Notes: generated from the letters alone by a model not told the origin. A stretch of 61,744 bases of DNA from Russula earlei (GCA_025769875.1 JAGFNK010000316.1:1-61744); one strand, 5' to 3'; positions 43,546 through 56,500 are shown, counted from the stretch's first letter. Made by a program: numbers and translations.

Positions 43546-44340
43546 AGTAGATGGTAGATGGTGTGTGTGTGTGTGTGCAAAGAGTTGATGAAATGGAGAG
43601 GTGTGATGTGGTTTGAGGAGTAGGAGTGAAGTGGGTTGCAGGCAAATATGTTGGACAAGAGTAGGTTGAATTCTACAAGAGACCAAGCTTAGGGCTTTGG
43701 TCACAAAGTACTGAGCTTATATATACAGGAGAAGTGCAGAAATAGCTGCACTTTGACTGTGCTACTAGTATAGTAGGAGTCATAATCAGTAGGAGTCATA
43801 GAAATAAGGCCATGAATGAGTCAGAAGCAAGTAACTGTGCTGCACAGTAAGTGCGCAGCATTGCACAGTTGAAACTAAGAAGTGAATATAAATGGAAAGA
43901 GAACCAAACAAAGGGAAAGTAACCACAATCCAGTGTTACCTGGACATGTATGGATCACATGATACAGCAGAAAAGATCACAAGACATAAGAGAGCACAAG
44001 ACCAGTAAGTACAGGGATGTATGAAGGTAAGCAGTCCATAGCAAAAGGTAAGAAGTAATTGTAAAAGGAAAATGGTGTAACAGTCTCTTATCCATAATAA
44101 GTCTGGTCTTAAGGAGAAATTGCCTATTGTACCCATCTGCCACATCAATTCCCCATACCACAGTGCAGCGCCCCAAAACCCCTTTGAGAGCTATCTTTGC
44201 AGTATGGCTGCTGCACAAAAGTGTGATCACCAGGCAGACTGTGAGACATGGAGTTCCACTGAGGTAAGTACCTGATTAGCTTCCACCACCTATACAGCAT
44301 GGGCATGCCCTCCCTGCCATCGTTTCTGTTTCTGGGATAC
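43546..44340. other. unassigned, with GT microsatellite
   Basis: A (GT)n run lies at about 43560-43578. A TATATATA sequence near 43717 suggests another, unrecognised LTR in minus orientation, but I could not find its ends. No coding sequence recognised. Confidence 0.3.
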
Positions 44341-44342
44341 TA

Positions 44343-45077
44343 TTGTACAGCACACTGACCTATCTTCCACTAGTCATTGTCCCTTCCTTCTTCTACTCCT
44401 TACCACCAACCCTTGATGCCCTCACCATCACCTTCACTGCTGCCCTACAGTATTCAGAATCATTGTTGCACATGGCAACCACACTGGGGCACACTTGGAA
44501 CCATACACACCCCATGACACCTGTGCCATTATCCATCCACCCTCATCAAGCCCAACAGTCACAGCCACAATCCCACTGGCAGAGACAACAAATGGTATGA
44601 CACCCTTTTGTGTGCTCTTGCTGAACTGGGTTTTCACATTAGCAAGGCAGACCTAAGAGTGCTTTACACTTGTAAAGGCCACCACCTCCTCATCCTCATG
44701 TGAGGATTCCTCACCATACATGTCACAACTGTGCTCTCACAGGCAATTCATCCAAGTTGATTGCCAAATACAAAACCAAGCTCAACACCAAGTACATGCT
44801 CACCAACCTGGGGCCCATCCATTGGCTCCTGGGCATCAAAGTGTCATGCAATTAATCCATGCAAACCATATCCCTATCCCAGACAACATACATTGACAGC
44901 ATCCTCTCATGTTTTGCACTTCAAGACATGAAGCCAATCAACACACCCATGGTCCCAGGAGTGGCATACTCCAGGGATGACTGCCCGCACAGCCTGGCCA
45001 AACTTGCTGAGATGAGGAAGACCTCATACAGAGAAGCAATTGGAAGTCTCATGTACATCCATTGCTACCCAAACTAG
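44343..45077 (+). pseudogene. copia reverse-transcriptase fragment
   Basis: The segments SSKLIAKYKTKLNTKY-like and LGPIHWLLGIKV are followed by a TAA at about 44852. Then come TISLSQTTYIDSILSCF, PINTPMVPGV, DDCPHSLAKLAEM and SYREAIGSLMYIH. These are the C-terminal part of a Ty1/copia RT, of a lineage different from the nested copia at 34.9-39.9 kb. Upstream frames are too decayed to assign. It ends abruptly at 45075. Confidence 0.75.
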
Positions 45078-45237
45078 TGTTTGAAAGTCTGGTCTATAGG
45101 ACCAAAAAAAGACCAGCAACCCAACCAAACTAGACTGATGGGACTTTCGGTTGTGGTTGCCTAAGTCTTGGTGTTACCCGGTCGCCCGTCCATTGATACT
45201 TAAAATATTAATAGACCACTAAAAGACCGACTGCAAC
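45078..45237. other. short unassigned segment at duplication edge
   Basis: AT-rich 160 bp between the copia RT remnant and duplication block 2. It opens TGTTTGAAAG and closes ACTGCAACA, so it might be a small element with TG..CA ends. The evidence is weak. Confidence 0.25.
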
Positions 45238-46275
45238 AAATGTCGTCGGGATGTTGAGAGAATATCGCGACTATGCGCTGAACACTTCTCGGAAATCAGA
45301 GAACAAACCTCGTCTCTCGTTCATGCGTCCGGGATCGAGACGTCGGGAGGTCATCCTCCGGTCGTGTCCAAAGTTCCATGACCTATCGCAGCCGTTGTCA
45401 GACACGTGGACAAGGGGCTCGCATACTGGAACTCGTCCTCCCTACACGTCCTCCCTATCGCGCATGCGTAGCCTCGGGGAGGACGCTGGAGAAGTCCTCT
45501 AGCTCCCACCGTAGTTCCGGTTCTGACTCTGCATAGTGATGGAGGTGTTGCGTGACGAAAAGAAATGATATGGCGACTGCGGGCTGGACGACGGCGCGAC
45601 TGGGGCGGCTGCGAAGGCTGGGGACAGGTGATTGGGAACTGGAGATGCTAGAGGTGGAGGCGATGACAGGCTGAGCGAAAGAGCGCGGTGGCGGCGGCGA
45701 ATGCGATGTAGCAGAACTGAGGACGCGTGGGTGAAGAGTGGAGGAGGAGATGGGAGGTCGGACGACAGGCGGGGTCAGTGATGCTGACGGATGGCGTGTG
45801 AATGATTTGCAAGTTTGCGCTACGTTCTGAGCGACATGTGGGCGCACCAGGACAAAAACGGGCCAAGTACGAACCAACTGACGCGTGGCCAGTGCACAGC
45901 CGGAAGAGACCTGGAGCGGTGACGGAGCTGATTCGCCTGATGGGGATGAGGAGGGGGGGGATTGGCGAGCTACGTGTGCCCGGTGGGATCATCTATCTAT
46001 CAGAGCTGTGTCAACGAGCTTGCCATGCGGCGATGGCGGCCTCTTTGGCTGATCTTTTTTTTGGGGATGCGATGATGTGATGAGGGGGGTTCCCGTTGGT
46101 TGGGAGGGAAAGAGTTTTGTTCCCGCGGCGAGGTCGACAAAACATTTGATTCCGCGATCGAGGCTTCAAGGGAAGGGATTTACACCCGCGAAGACGACCT
46201 TTCACGTTAGGGTTTCTGAGGAATGAGGATTCAGATCAGGTCCGAGGCCATGCATGTGCGGAAGTTGGTGAAGGC

Positions 46276-46640
46276 CTAGATGGGTGACTGCCCGGGTTGG
46301 TGGAGTATACTGTAAAACTTGAGGGAGTTGGAGGTTGAGGAGGGCTTGGCCGCGGTGGGAAATGGCGATGAGGGCGGCGTCGAGATCTGCATGGGATTCT
46401 GTGATTCCGTGATTCCCAGCAGCGATGATGACTGCGGGATGGCAGGTCGCTGTTCGGTTTTGCAGCCTCGGGACCTAGGGCGAGGTCGTCCATGCTTTCG
46501 TGTCCCCTCGTCCCTGGCATGCGCGGTGGTCGAGAGGGCCTGGATGTGTGAGGCAAAATCTAGAGCCTGAGGGCGGTTGGCCAGGGTGTCGACGCAGGGT
46601 GAGTTTGAGAGGTTGGCTGCGAAGGAAGAGAGGATTTCTA
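46276..46640 (-). CDS. candidate unidentified gene upstream of transporter copy 2
   Basis: A minus-strand frame without its own ATG begins after a plausible acceptor (TCCTTCGCAG) and runs to TAG at 46276-46278. It has a regular first part (ANLSNSPCVDTLANRPQALD, FASHIQALSTTAHA) and a Ser/Pro/Thr-rich second part. I recognise no family. In block 1 the same frame is broken by a one-base deletion, so at most this copy is alive. It could be one exon of a divergently transcribed neighbour, or non-coding. Confidence 0.25.
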
Positions 46641-47464
46641 GTGGGTGTCAAGGTCGATCTGACATGATCTACTTTTCTCCTGATCCACATCACACACATG
46701 GACGGCGCAACGCTCATTCGGCCAGCATCAGATCTCATACATCATGTTGGCCCCCGAATGAGCTCAACTGAGAAACAGCTCTGTTGAGGTGGAGGTCCTC
46801 GGTCACCGAGGTGAGTATGGATGTTGTCCAGTGAAGTTGGTCGTACATGATTGTTGACACGACTCACAGTGATGGCGGCGCAATGAGTGCTCGGCCATTG
46901 TCGCGATGCATGCTCTACCTCTTAACCTGTCAAGGCCGGCCTGAGTTTGTCCACGCTCACGGTGTATCGTGAAAACTTGTTCCATTTACACCCCTTCCCG
47001 AGCGTGCCAGAGGTTCACCGAACTTCGCTGAATGCAGGGCATAATCATTCTTGGCATTGGAACCATCTCTGAACGGTTTGTCGTATTTGCTCAGATACGG
47101 CTCGGGCTCGGCTCACGAAGGCTTGTATGACCAACGATAGTGATTATCCGACATTTATAAAAAGCATTGTGGATATTTTTCCACCGGTCGGTATCACCCC
47201 GGTCTGGGCCTCGACCTCTTGTCATGGCACTCTAGAAGCCTAATCGATGTCCAATATTCAATTTGGACCTCACGCGCATCATTGACTTGAAACTGTCCGG
47301 AGCGCGAATCCTCTTTTCGCGTTGGACAATCCCGTGTCCGCCTTCGTCGTACGCTACACTTTCCTCTCGATTTCTCGCACGGTCCGCTGGTCGGATTCCG
47401 TTTGGGACTCTGATTTTTTGTCCTCTTTTCTTCGAGTCGTCCCTCCTGTCCACCATACTTCGCG

Positions 47465-49426
47465 ATGTCTTTCTCACCCATGTTTATTTCTGGTTCACCC
47501 TCAAAGCGCGGGTCCAATGGGAGTGACGGGTCCCAATCGTCCCTTTCCTGTCTCAAACCCCTGGAGAAGTCGCCGGTGGTGAATTCGGAACAGCCATGTC
47601 CCAAGGGTTCCTCCACACGGCGTGTCAGCAGGCTGGCACGGCGTATTCACGGATGGTCCTGGCAAGCGGTCCGTCTACTCGCCCAAGCAGTGGAATCGTG
47701 TTGTTTATTCCCTTTATAGTTCCCAATAGGCATGGGCACAGGCGCAGTCTATGTCACCCTGTCGGGTCTAAAAGAACATCCGGGAGCTCTCACGACTGTC
47801 GAGGCCTTCTTTTTCTTTTTAAACCTCTCCATTTTCTTAATCAACTCCACGACACTCCTTCTTCAAGCAATATGTGCGACTCTTTTGTCTTATGTCCTAA
47901 TTCTCCGTCTCTGTGTTAAACGTTACAGTGTATCCACGGCAGTCTAGGCGCTTAATATGCGACCCAGTCAAAGGCGTCTATGTTCCCTTCATCGTACGAG
48001 CCAATACCGCACTCAGTTCATTCCGGAGTCCAATTTCACACACCAGGTATTATCCTTTTCGACAATCGTGATCGGCTCCATCAATTATGGAGTAATTCCG
48101 GGCCATCTTTCTCCAGAAGTGATATACGTTTTCTTCTGGTAGATGACTCCCCGACACATGTTGATCTCCCTTCTAACATGTACCCATCGTGGCCAGGATC
48201 TACGTCTTCTTGTCCGTTTCCGTGTGCTTCCCGATGTTGATGATCTGGTACAACAAGCCCCACGACGGGGGTACATTTACGCCCGCGTGGGTTCTCCTGG
48301 TACGCAGTCAAACTTGGGATTCGTAGACATGCCACACTGACTCGTTCACATAGATCTTCCCTATGGTGATGTCACGTCAGACTTGTTGCCAAGGGTCGAC
48401 TGAATGAAATGTAGATGTTTGTCGGTGTGATTGCGGCGAACGTTCTGCGTGTCTTGGATCCCTCCGATTCTCGCGCAGTCGGCGTGCTCTTCGTGGGCTA
48501 CTTCTTCCAAAGTGTCGGATTCTTCATGACCACGTTCTACATTTGCATATATATTCTTCGGTACACGTCCCATTTCGTGCGCCCTTTTCGATCATCCATG
48601 CTGACGAAGTATCTGCCGCTTTGCAGGATCATGACGGTGCGTCCCCACGAGTGCTGAAGGCGCAAATCAACGAGCCTAGCGTGCCCTGCTTATTCCACAG
48701 ACCGGATTAATGGAGGATCATCAGGCAAATGGGGTATTTGACGCTTGCGGCCCACCTGGGTTTACAGCGCTCACGCTGCTCCTCCTCGGATCTTATTCTC
48801 GCGAAATGTCAGTTGTGACCCCTCCACCACATTCTCACTTACCGTCCGCGAGAGCTGATTTATCTTTTTTGGCCCTTTTGTCATCTTCCTCCCTTCAGCC
48901 TTTCGCAGCACGACCTCGTCACTCCTCTAGCTGGCGAGATCTGGTATTCCTCGAGCGTCCTGGTCGGACTCCTTCTCTTCGGACTGTCCATTTTCTTCTT
49001 CGTGTTCGGCATATTGCCGTATTTATCAACAGTCCGCATGGACCTCAGCGAGATCCTAGGATGTCAGTCCAGACCCTCCGCTCCTTCCTCTCTCACGTCG
49101 CTCATTGCACCTCATACGTCGAACAACCGTGGCCTACGGATCACGCCCCCCCCCCTTTTTTTTCTTTTTTTTTTTTTTCAGGTTGGGCCCTGACGTTTCC
49201 GAACGTGGGTTGGATCTCGTGTCTGCGCGTCCTCGGCGACGACCTTGGGATCCATTTCTTCTTCGTCCTGCACGCCATCATGGTTGTCGTGGTGTGCGTC
49301 CTGTGGGTGGTGTTGGTCGTGCTGACCGCGCTCGCGTTCTGGAGAGGGAAGATTTTATTAGCGACGGAGGCAGATGTTCTCAGGGACGAGGATCGTGTGC
49401 CGTTGGCAAAGAACGGGTCTGTTTAG
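47465..49426 (+). CDS. SLAC1/TDT-family anion transporter, copy 2
   Basis: Paralogue of 24027-25984 with an identical eleven-exon plan: 47465-47668, 47720-47873, 47929-47993, 48047-48138, 48197-48299, 48354-48365, 48415-48560, 48627-48636, 48701-48807, 48899-49062 and 49182-49426. It encodes 433 residues, all junctions in phase. The 12-nt and 10-nt microexons are conserved. The protein differs at positions the family usually keeps: NGVFDACGPPGF in place of NGAFVACGPPGF puts an Asp into a membrane segment, HDGGTF replaces HDVCTF, and ILSQHDLVTPLAGEI replaces ILPQHKLVSPLAGEL. It is intact but may have a changed or reduced function. The poly-T tract before exon 11 is preceded by a C-run. Confidence 0.87.
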
Positions 49427-49577
49427 GGTATGGCCCTTGCCTGTATCCCACCTTTCCTTTCCTCCTCGTGGTGCCATCACTTGTTCCGAGACATTTTCTT
49501 CTACCAGTTGACACATGACAGTTTACACATATACCCACGCCTCGGCAGTCGACAAAATAAACGGCAGTGGTGGAATG

Positions 49578-51891
49578 CCACACACACCGGTCCTGATCGG
49601 AAAACATCGCAGCTGAACAGAATCTCTTGAAACATCAGGCCTGCATGATGTGTAGGGGGCACGCGGATCTTCCATTCCATGCAACTGTCCCTCCCGATGT
49701 TGGATGAACTCTATATTCCGTTGTTTCAAACACGACACACACACGCGTATGTCTACCGTGCATGTGCCACGACATCAGGACCCACTGTTTTGTAACCAAC
49801 CAGCCGTGGCTCAGTTCGGTTAAAGCCTCCACATTCTCATGATGTCCTACTTGAGACATGGCGCAATGCACCATACCATACACGCGGCAGCAGGCGGGTT
49901 CCGCGGACGCGGACAAACCTATGTCTCACGGGAGGCTAAATGGAAGTCGCGGGAGCGAGTGAACATTAACTTAAAAGTGTTCAGGGCCCAACAAGGCAAC
50001 GGGGATGGTCACGCGGGCAAACTGGGACGCGGGACGTATCTTTCCCGCTTCTCGGACCGCGGACGGAAAGGCGGTGTCGTTGGTCTCCAACGTCCGGTCG
50101 GGGCTCGATCGATTCGTACCCATCCCACGCTGACTTGGGGTTTTCCTTCCCGTGGGGCAGCGGCAGTTGGGGAGACGTCAGGCAAGGTTCGTCTTTTTTT
50201 TTTTTTTTTTCTTTTTTCTTTCTTCCAGGCGGGTTTCTCCGGGTCTTGTGCTCGAGCGAGGCGACGCACGAGGCGTTATTTGGGAAACACCCTGCGTACC
50301 GGACGAGTTTCTGGAATATTCGGGGAAACGAGGGGTCAGATAACGCAGCGTCAGCAAAATCGTGGTTCATTCGTGGCATGGCACCCCGGATGCGAGCAAG
50401 CGGCAAGGGAGAAGAAGGCTGGCGGTTCATGCGCTATGCCGAGTAGTCGAGACGGGAGTAGCGAACACGCGGGAAAGGGGGTAGAGCCCTCATCATGTCT
50501 TGCCAATCACCGAGGTACGGCAAAAATCCGCAGAGCCGGGATTTGGCGATGGCCGCGATGAAGAAGGAAGATGAGCATAAGGATCATCGAGAATAGCTGG
50601 TTGGGTATGATGGTGGTGGTGGAGCTCGACAATTTTTGTTTTTGCTTTTGTTTTTTCCTTTTCTGTGTATGACTCCATCTACGCGTATCAGAAACACGAC
50701 TATCAGTGGCGGGGTGGCTCGAACGAAAATTAGCCTTTCAAAACGGGAGATCACAGCAGAACACGCATGTAAGGTTCAAAAGGAAACGTCGTTCGTCCCG
50801 TCGCACGTTCGAAACCCAGAACGGAACGATTAGTCGGAAGATCCGCAACGGCAGTCATGGTATGCGTCCCTGTGGATGCGCTGGCACCTCAGGCGAGGTT
50901 CATCCTTGGAGGGAGGTCTCGGCGCGAAGAAGGGGATGGGATTGAATTTTGGCAATGTGACTACATCAGGACAAACGGTGGGATGACACATGGCGAGCTT
51001 TGGAGGGCCTGCACCGGACCACCGTGATGATGACCGGCATGCTAATGCCAACAGGATTGGTTCGGGAGGTCATACAGGCCCTGACGCGACGAGCAGAGTT
51101 CAGACGTCGACGGGTGGGTTAAATGAGCAAGCACGGCCGGAAATACCCGGGGGGCCGAGTCCCTACATATGCCATATTTCCACTAGGTCCATCACGGGTT
51201 TGATGAGATGCGACGCCCATGGGCAGTTCAGACTGGGGGATGACGACATCCTACATCTCGGTGGTTTTATCGTACGAATTTGCACAGAGCCCCAGCTCCA
51301 ACCACTTGCACCGCTGTGGGGATAGCCTGGGCCCCTGAGAGGACGCGGGCCCGAGAAGGGAAAAAAAAAAACACTGTAACGGCTGTGAACTGGTCAGGCT
51401 TTCAAAACGAAACGAGAAACACCCACCCTTACCACTGATAAAGAGAGGCTGACGGTTGATACACGTCGGAGCGCAATCACTCGGTATATGACGGATTCGT
51501 AACCGACTTGACTCGAATCGGCCGCCTCGTCGATTCCGTTTCGAAAGTTATCGTACCGCCAATCGGCATCCGCGTACGAGGTTGAGGGTCAGAATGGCAG
51601 GCGAGGGCAGGGGTGAGGAGAGGAGAGGAGCGAAGGAGGGTCGCTGGGAGTGGTCGAGCAGTTGTTGGAACGCTCCGGGGATCAGTTTCATTGGCGATTA
51701 GGTAAACGCTGTAGATTTGCGGCGTCGTGTCGTAATCCCTGGGCGTGGCAGTCATCATGATCCTGATCGTGTAAAGGTCGCGCTTAGCTTCCCCCCCCCC
51801 CCCCCCCCCATCCCCCCACGGCCCTGAGCCTGAGATCCCACGATCACGGCGGCGGGTGAATTCGTTTACGGTATCGACCATTCAAGCCGCT
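49578..51891. other. intergenic, no gene recognised
   Basis: Long frames here (49839-50561 plus, 49981-50430 minus) are Arg/Gly-rich, include poly-Phe or poly-Lys runs from a T-tract at about 50192-50225, and have no motif. An 18-base or so C-run lies at about 51790-51808. I see nothing that I would call a gene. Confidence 0.4.
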
Positions 51892-52165
51892 CGGATGAGC
51901 CGCCACAAGACGCCGAATGGAGTGAGCCTGGCCACGATGAGCGGTGTAGTGACGTGGGGGGTTTCCCCTTGCCACCACCGTTCGTGTTTGAGATCCACGC
52001 GCTGCACTCCGTTCTCTTTCGGCAGGCGAGCCGCCCAGTCACGGTCGCTGTCAGACTTGAGCTCGCCAGTAAGCCGCTGCAGGGCCGCTTCTTCCCAACA
52101 CGCGAGACTGCTGAATCCAACCGAGCGCTCCGACGCCTCGAGGTCGATAAGCTGAAAGCTGTCTA
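51892..52165 (-). CDS. unidentified frame, possibly a 3' exon
   Basis: A minus-strand frame without ATG starts near a possible acceptor (CTAGACAG) at about 52165 and ends at TGA 51892-51894. Its roughly 88 residues have balanced, gene-like composition: LIDLEASERSVGFSSLACWE, LTGELKSDSDRDWAARLPKE, LKHERWWQGETP. I recognise no family and found no upstream exon. It may be a fragment of a gene or a relic. Confidence 0.28.
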
Positions 52166-52656
52166 GGTATGAACGCTGCTGCTTAGTGGTCCGCGTTATT
52201 TAATCGCACAGTGCCATGTCGCTCTTGGGCTGCACCACACTCATCCTCCAACCGCGTGCCAGGACAGCGGCGTCGCCCCTGTGACTATGATCACTCTTTT
52301 CATTTCTAACCGATCAAGGACAAGTAATGGAAAATAACAAAGCGAGTGGTATGTTGTAGCAATGCCGAAATAGATATCTATCTCCTCCCCTTGCCACGTG
52401 TCGCGAGCGACCTGTCGGGGGCGAATATACCCTACTTCTTACATGGTGCTATACTCAAGTCCATGAAAAATTTGTCCATGCGGCCGCCGAGAGAACGATA
52501 GGATACAATGCGTCTGAATAAGAATGGAACAAGTAGAATCGCGTATCCTTGGAACGTACAAGTACAATGGCGCCACAGAAGCCCTGTTTGGCTGGGAACG
52601 AATATATAGACAATATCCAATGTGTGATTTTCGATCTAGACATTCAAAGGAGGGCC

Positions 52657-53535
52657 CTATATCCATATAGTTCCAGGCAGCGCGGTGGATGGCAACTGGC
52701 CATTTGCATTGTACACAGGCGGTTGTTCAGCGGTAGCGTAGCAGCGGCCAACCCGGGCAGAGGTTGTCTCAGGCGCATTTGGAGAGCTCCATGGCAAGCG
52801 TTGTGGGAATATTTCACCACTTATAGGATCCAAGGCGTGCAGGAGATGCGTGGTGATGGGCAAGGTGGGCGAATGGGCGTCTTTGGCAGGACGATGTTGA
52901 TTTTCGAAGCCACTCCCATGGGGAGTCCTCATGTCAGGATGTACAGTGAGAGGTCGTGCAGCTTTTGGGCCGTGGGTCCGTCTGCGTGGGAACTTTTTCG
53001 GGCGTGGAATGGCGTGCGTGCGCTCAAAGAGGCCGCACTTGTTGCATAGCTGCAAAGATCGTGCCTCAGGATTGAATTGACCAGAGAATCCGTTTCAGTG
53101 ACCCACCAATTTCCCGGGACTGAGCACAGAGCGACGCCACGTCGAGGTCTCAGTTGCTTTGCAGTTGTGACACTGGCGACGTATTCTGTTGCTGAGTTTC
53201 GTGTTTGCTTCGTCGGTGTAAGCTATTTCGTCGGTCCCATGTCCCGGAAATTGACGTGTGAATTCGCCTCTTGAGCCAACGTCGTGCGAACTTGATAAAA
53301 CAGGGACGTCCGCGCAGTGTTCCAAAGCTCGGGACGGCGGACCATTATCGTGCCCAGAAAACTCCCACCTGCGCTGATAACTGCCATGCTGGAGTTGGTC
53401 GTAATACATGCCTCCGAACCCGACTTGCTCGGGGATGGGCTCAGCGGTGGGTACGCCGGGTGGAAAGCCAGACTCGACGGAGGACTCGGAGGATATGTCC
53501 CATGACGGCGAGGACAGGGGCGAGCGGGTGGCCAT
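52657..53535 (-). CDS. GATA-type zinc-finger protein, paralogue 1
   Basis: A nuclear DNA-binding protein with one GATA-type finger; such factors bind GATA-containing promoters. Exons 53107-53535 and 52657-53049 (intron 57 bp) give 273 residues. The finger has Cys at about 122, 125, 145 and 148 (CHNC..LCNKC) with TWRR in the loop and GLFERTH after it, then a basic tail KKFPRRR. The loop between the Cys pairs is 19 residues, longer than the 17 or 18 of classical GATA fingers. The intron cuts the finger just before LCNKC. The C-terminal half is Pro/Thr-rich. The start at ATG 53535 is uncertain: the paralogue has a short upstream exon. Confidence 0.8.
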
Positions 53536-56500
53536 TGTTATGGGTAAGATCGGAGATGGAGAAACGGGACCCTCAAGCTTGAGGGTATTGCCGTCAGCAT
53601 ATCTGGTCGTGAAGATGATCGGTGTGCGTCCCAGAGGAGAATCGAGAGGGGGAATACCTGGGGACGAAGGTCGTCGTTTCTGAACGGTAGGACATTTTTG
53701 AGACCACCCAAGACGACGGGCCGCAAGAGACAGTGGTCCTCTAGTTCGTCCACTCCACCTAGTGGGTTGGCGGTTTGAAGACGATAGGAGCTGGGGGCTT
53801 GAGGCAGGTAGATATGGCCTGCTACAGGATCTACAGGAGGAGAGAGAGAGAGAGAGATGAGACGTGATGTTGGTACGAGATCAAAACCTGAAGGCGGGGC
53901 AGGCGAAATGTGTTCCAGGATGAAGAATCTGATCATGATTTATAGGGCTGCGGGGCGTCAGTATCAGACCCTACCAAGTCGGTTGAGCTGATTTTGGTCA
54001 TTTCTTGATGAGCCGTCGGATGCATTGGGGAGACCAAAAGACTGGGACAGAGCTACGGAATCGAGAAGCAGAGGGCTAATTGACGCCCCCCGGATTGCCC
54101 AGCACTACGGACGGGCGGTGCGTAGTGACGAAGGGGATAAGTTGTGGTGACAGGTGACAGGAGCGTAAAATGAATTGGGAATTGTGAATGGAAGCGATAA
54201 GCGAGGGAGGGAGGGAGGAAAAGTCGATCGAGGAGGCGAGAGAGGCGAGAGCATGTGTGTGTGTGTGTGTGTGCTTCGGCACTCCGAGAGGGGACAGCGC
54301 TCCAGATTCGTTCAGGCGCCGCCACTTTCCCTTCTTACGGCATATCGGCATATCCCGGCCCCAATCCCACGCCGACCAGCCCGACGCCACTGCACCTTAT
54401 CTCACTGTTTCGACTTGCAGTCGTCGACCTTTGTTGTCATCCCAATCCTCTGCACAACCCATTCTCCTGTACACACCAACTAGACTCCCTAATAAGAAGG
54501 CCGAAGGCCGAGATCATCCTCACTGATACCCCTCGGCCACACGTTGGAAATTCCAAGGCCAAGTCCCATCGGAAATCCCAAACATCCTTCACCGCCTCAA
54601 TTTCCTAATCTGGCACCGTGCGCCGAACCATTTCTTCCGCAGGCTTGCCCTTTTCATCCACCCGTCATTTGATTGGATCGTGCTTTGCTCTCTCGCCTAC
54701 CTTGCTGTCCTCCATTTTGGTTCGCTCTAGTATTTGGGATGCCCCGCCCGAGCTGTCGGCGCCACGGTTCCCGTTCCCGCGTCCTTCGGATGTCTGTCTT
54801 CTTGTTTGGCGGTTGATGGCTAGTTTATACTATATCTGGTTTTGACCGATTATAATTTGGGTGTGAACGTATCGGCTTTCATTTTCGTGCAGGGATCTAT
54901 CTCTGTCAGCATGCGACTCAGGGATCTCACGCTGCCATCCTTTATTCAACTCGGGGTCCAACGGATCTATGTCCTTAGAGACGGTCACCAGCATACTCTG
55001 ATCCTGAGTTACATCGATGCGTAGCCAGTCAGTTCGCCGGCATTTCAACGACGTGCGTCTATGCCTTACCTTTGCTTCTTTACGGCTTCCCCAACATGCC
55101 CTAGGTGTCCTGAACACAACCTGTCGTGTGGTCTTCTTTAGATAGGTGACCTCCCTGGGTCACGTCATGATCTTCCGGGGTTCCATGATCATCAACTAAG
55201 ACGTCAAAACCGCGCTCGGTCTGCTTCTTTCTCAAACGTTATACTGACGCCACTGGTCCACCATCTCGGCCGAGGTTGACCAATACGAATATCTGGATTG
55301 CTGGGCGCCGTGGTTCGAAGATTGTCCAGCGCATTCAGATCCTGCGAGCCGCACACTGGGACGTCACACACGAGTCGAGCCTGTCTCGCAGGTCATCTGG
55401 ATGTAGTCAACGACTTTTTTCTGCGATCAGAATGGACCTCCGAATAGATTCAGTGGGCAAGCGCCGCCGGTCGGGTCGTGCACAGCACAGCCCTCACCAT
55501 TCGAAATCGAAAGATAACAGAAGACGTTCAGCCTGTGTCATGTGGTGCATCGAGTCAGAGCAAGTCACATTGCTTATTGAGCTTACAGGCTTTCTTACAC
55601 AGCAGGTCTACGGTAACCTGCTTGGGCCACGGAAATTTATGCGCAATCTCTGTCGAGCTGCCTTGCATCAATCAAATGAGCATATCCGAGTGACATCGGA
55701 ACAGGTACAAACGTCGCGAACTTGTTGCAAGCAGATTCTCACACCCTGGGTTGGTGTCGTACAACGCCCGATACGGGGCAGCAATCGTGAGTTATGTAAA
55801 CATGATACGTGAGAGTGATCGAAATCTACGAAGGTGTCTTCTGGGCTGTCTATGTATGGGAATCCTATCGTCTAGAATCCGTCGCATTCTTGTGGTGTCC
55901 GGCGACCCCAAACGAGGGGATATGAAAGTTGCAATCGGGGATAAGTCCGCTTTGCGTTGCACAGTTGCAGGGTTCTCGGATCCTCCTGGAAATCTTCGAC
56001 TTGCAGCGAGTGCCGTGGTGCCATGAGGAAGCAAAACCGATTCAGCCAAAAAGTAGCTGCGAATGTCAACTCCCCAGCTGCGGTGGCTTTCGATGCCCCA
56101 AATACAATAGCTTGATACGAGCATCCCCCAGACGATCAAGGGCCAGGGGTGGTCCCTCTACATCTGAAACACAACACCACAGCAACGAAGAGGAGAGCTC
56201 TTTAGGCTGACAGCTGGAACCCAGGTGCCCCTCGATGTCGCATCCAGGCGCACGATGATGAGCCGGACATGCTACATGTGCTGCGCGAGGCAATCAACAT
56301 CGGCCCAACAGGTCAAGAAGGACGCACTCGAGATTCCGCTGGCTAAGAAGTGCGTCGCATGTGGCTCTTGCAGTGAGTTTGGGGTAAAAAATGCCACTGC
56401 AATGATTTCGTGGGATTCACGTGGATCGCTTTCTCAATTCACAGAGGGAATCAGTCAAATGGCGGAGTAGTAGCACAAAGCGGGATGAGGCTCGGGCGAC

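Larger units (their letters stand above)
45238..49577 (+). repeat. segmental duplication block 2 (partner 21821-26134)
   Basis: Same orientation as block 1, offset about 23.4 kb. Similarity starts at AAATGTCGTCGGGATG and stops after GGCAGTGGTGGAATG at 49577. An insertion near 45430-45500 and several small indels lie in the upstream half; the transporter exons contain none apart from near the N-terminus. Confidence 0.9.

Noticed and set aside
49839..50561. 240-codon plus-strand frame
   Set aside because: Arg/Gly-rich, runs through a long T-tract as poly-Phe, and has a strong opposing frame on the other strand.
53571..53585. Palindromic TCAAGCTTGA as a possible operator
   Set aside because: A single short palindrome of a size expected by chance; no partner or context.
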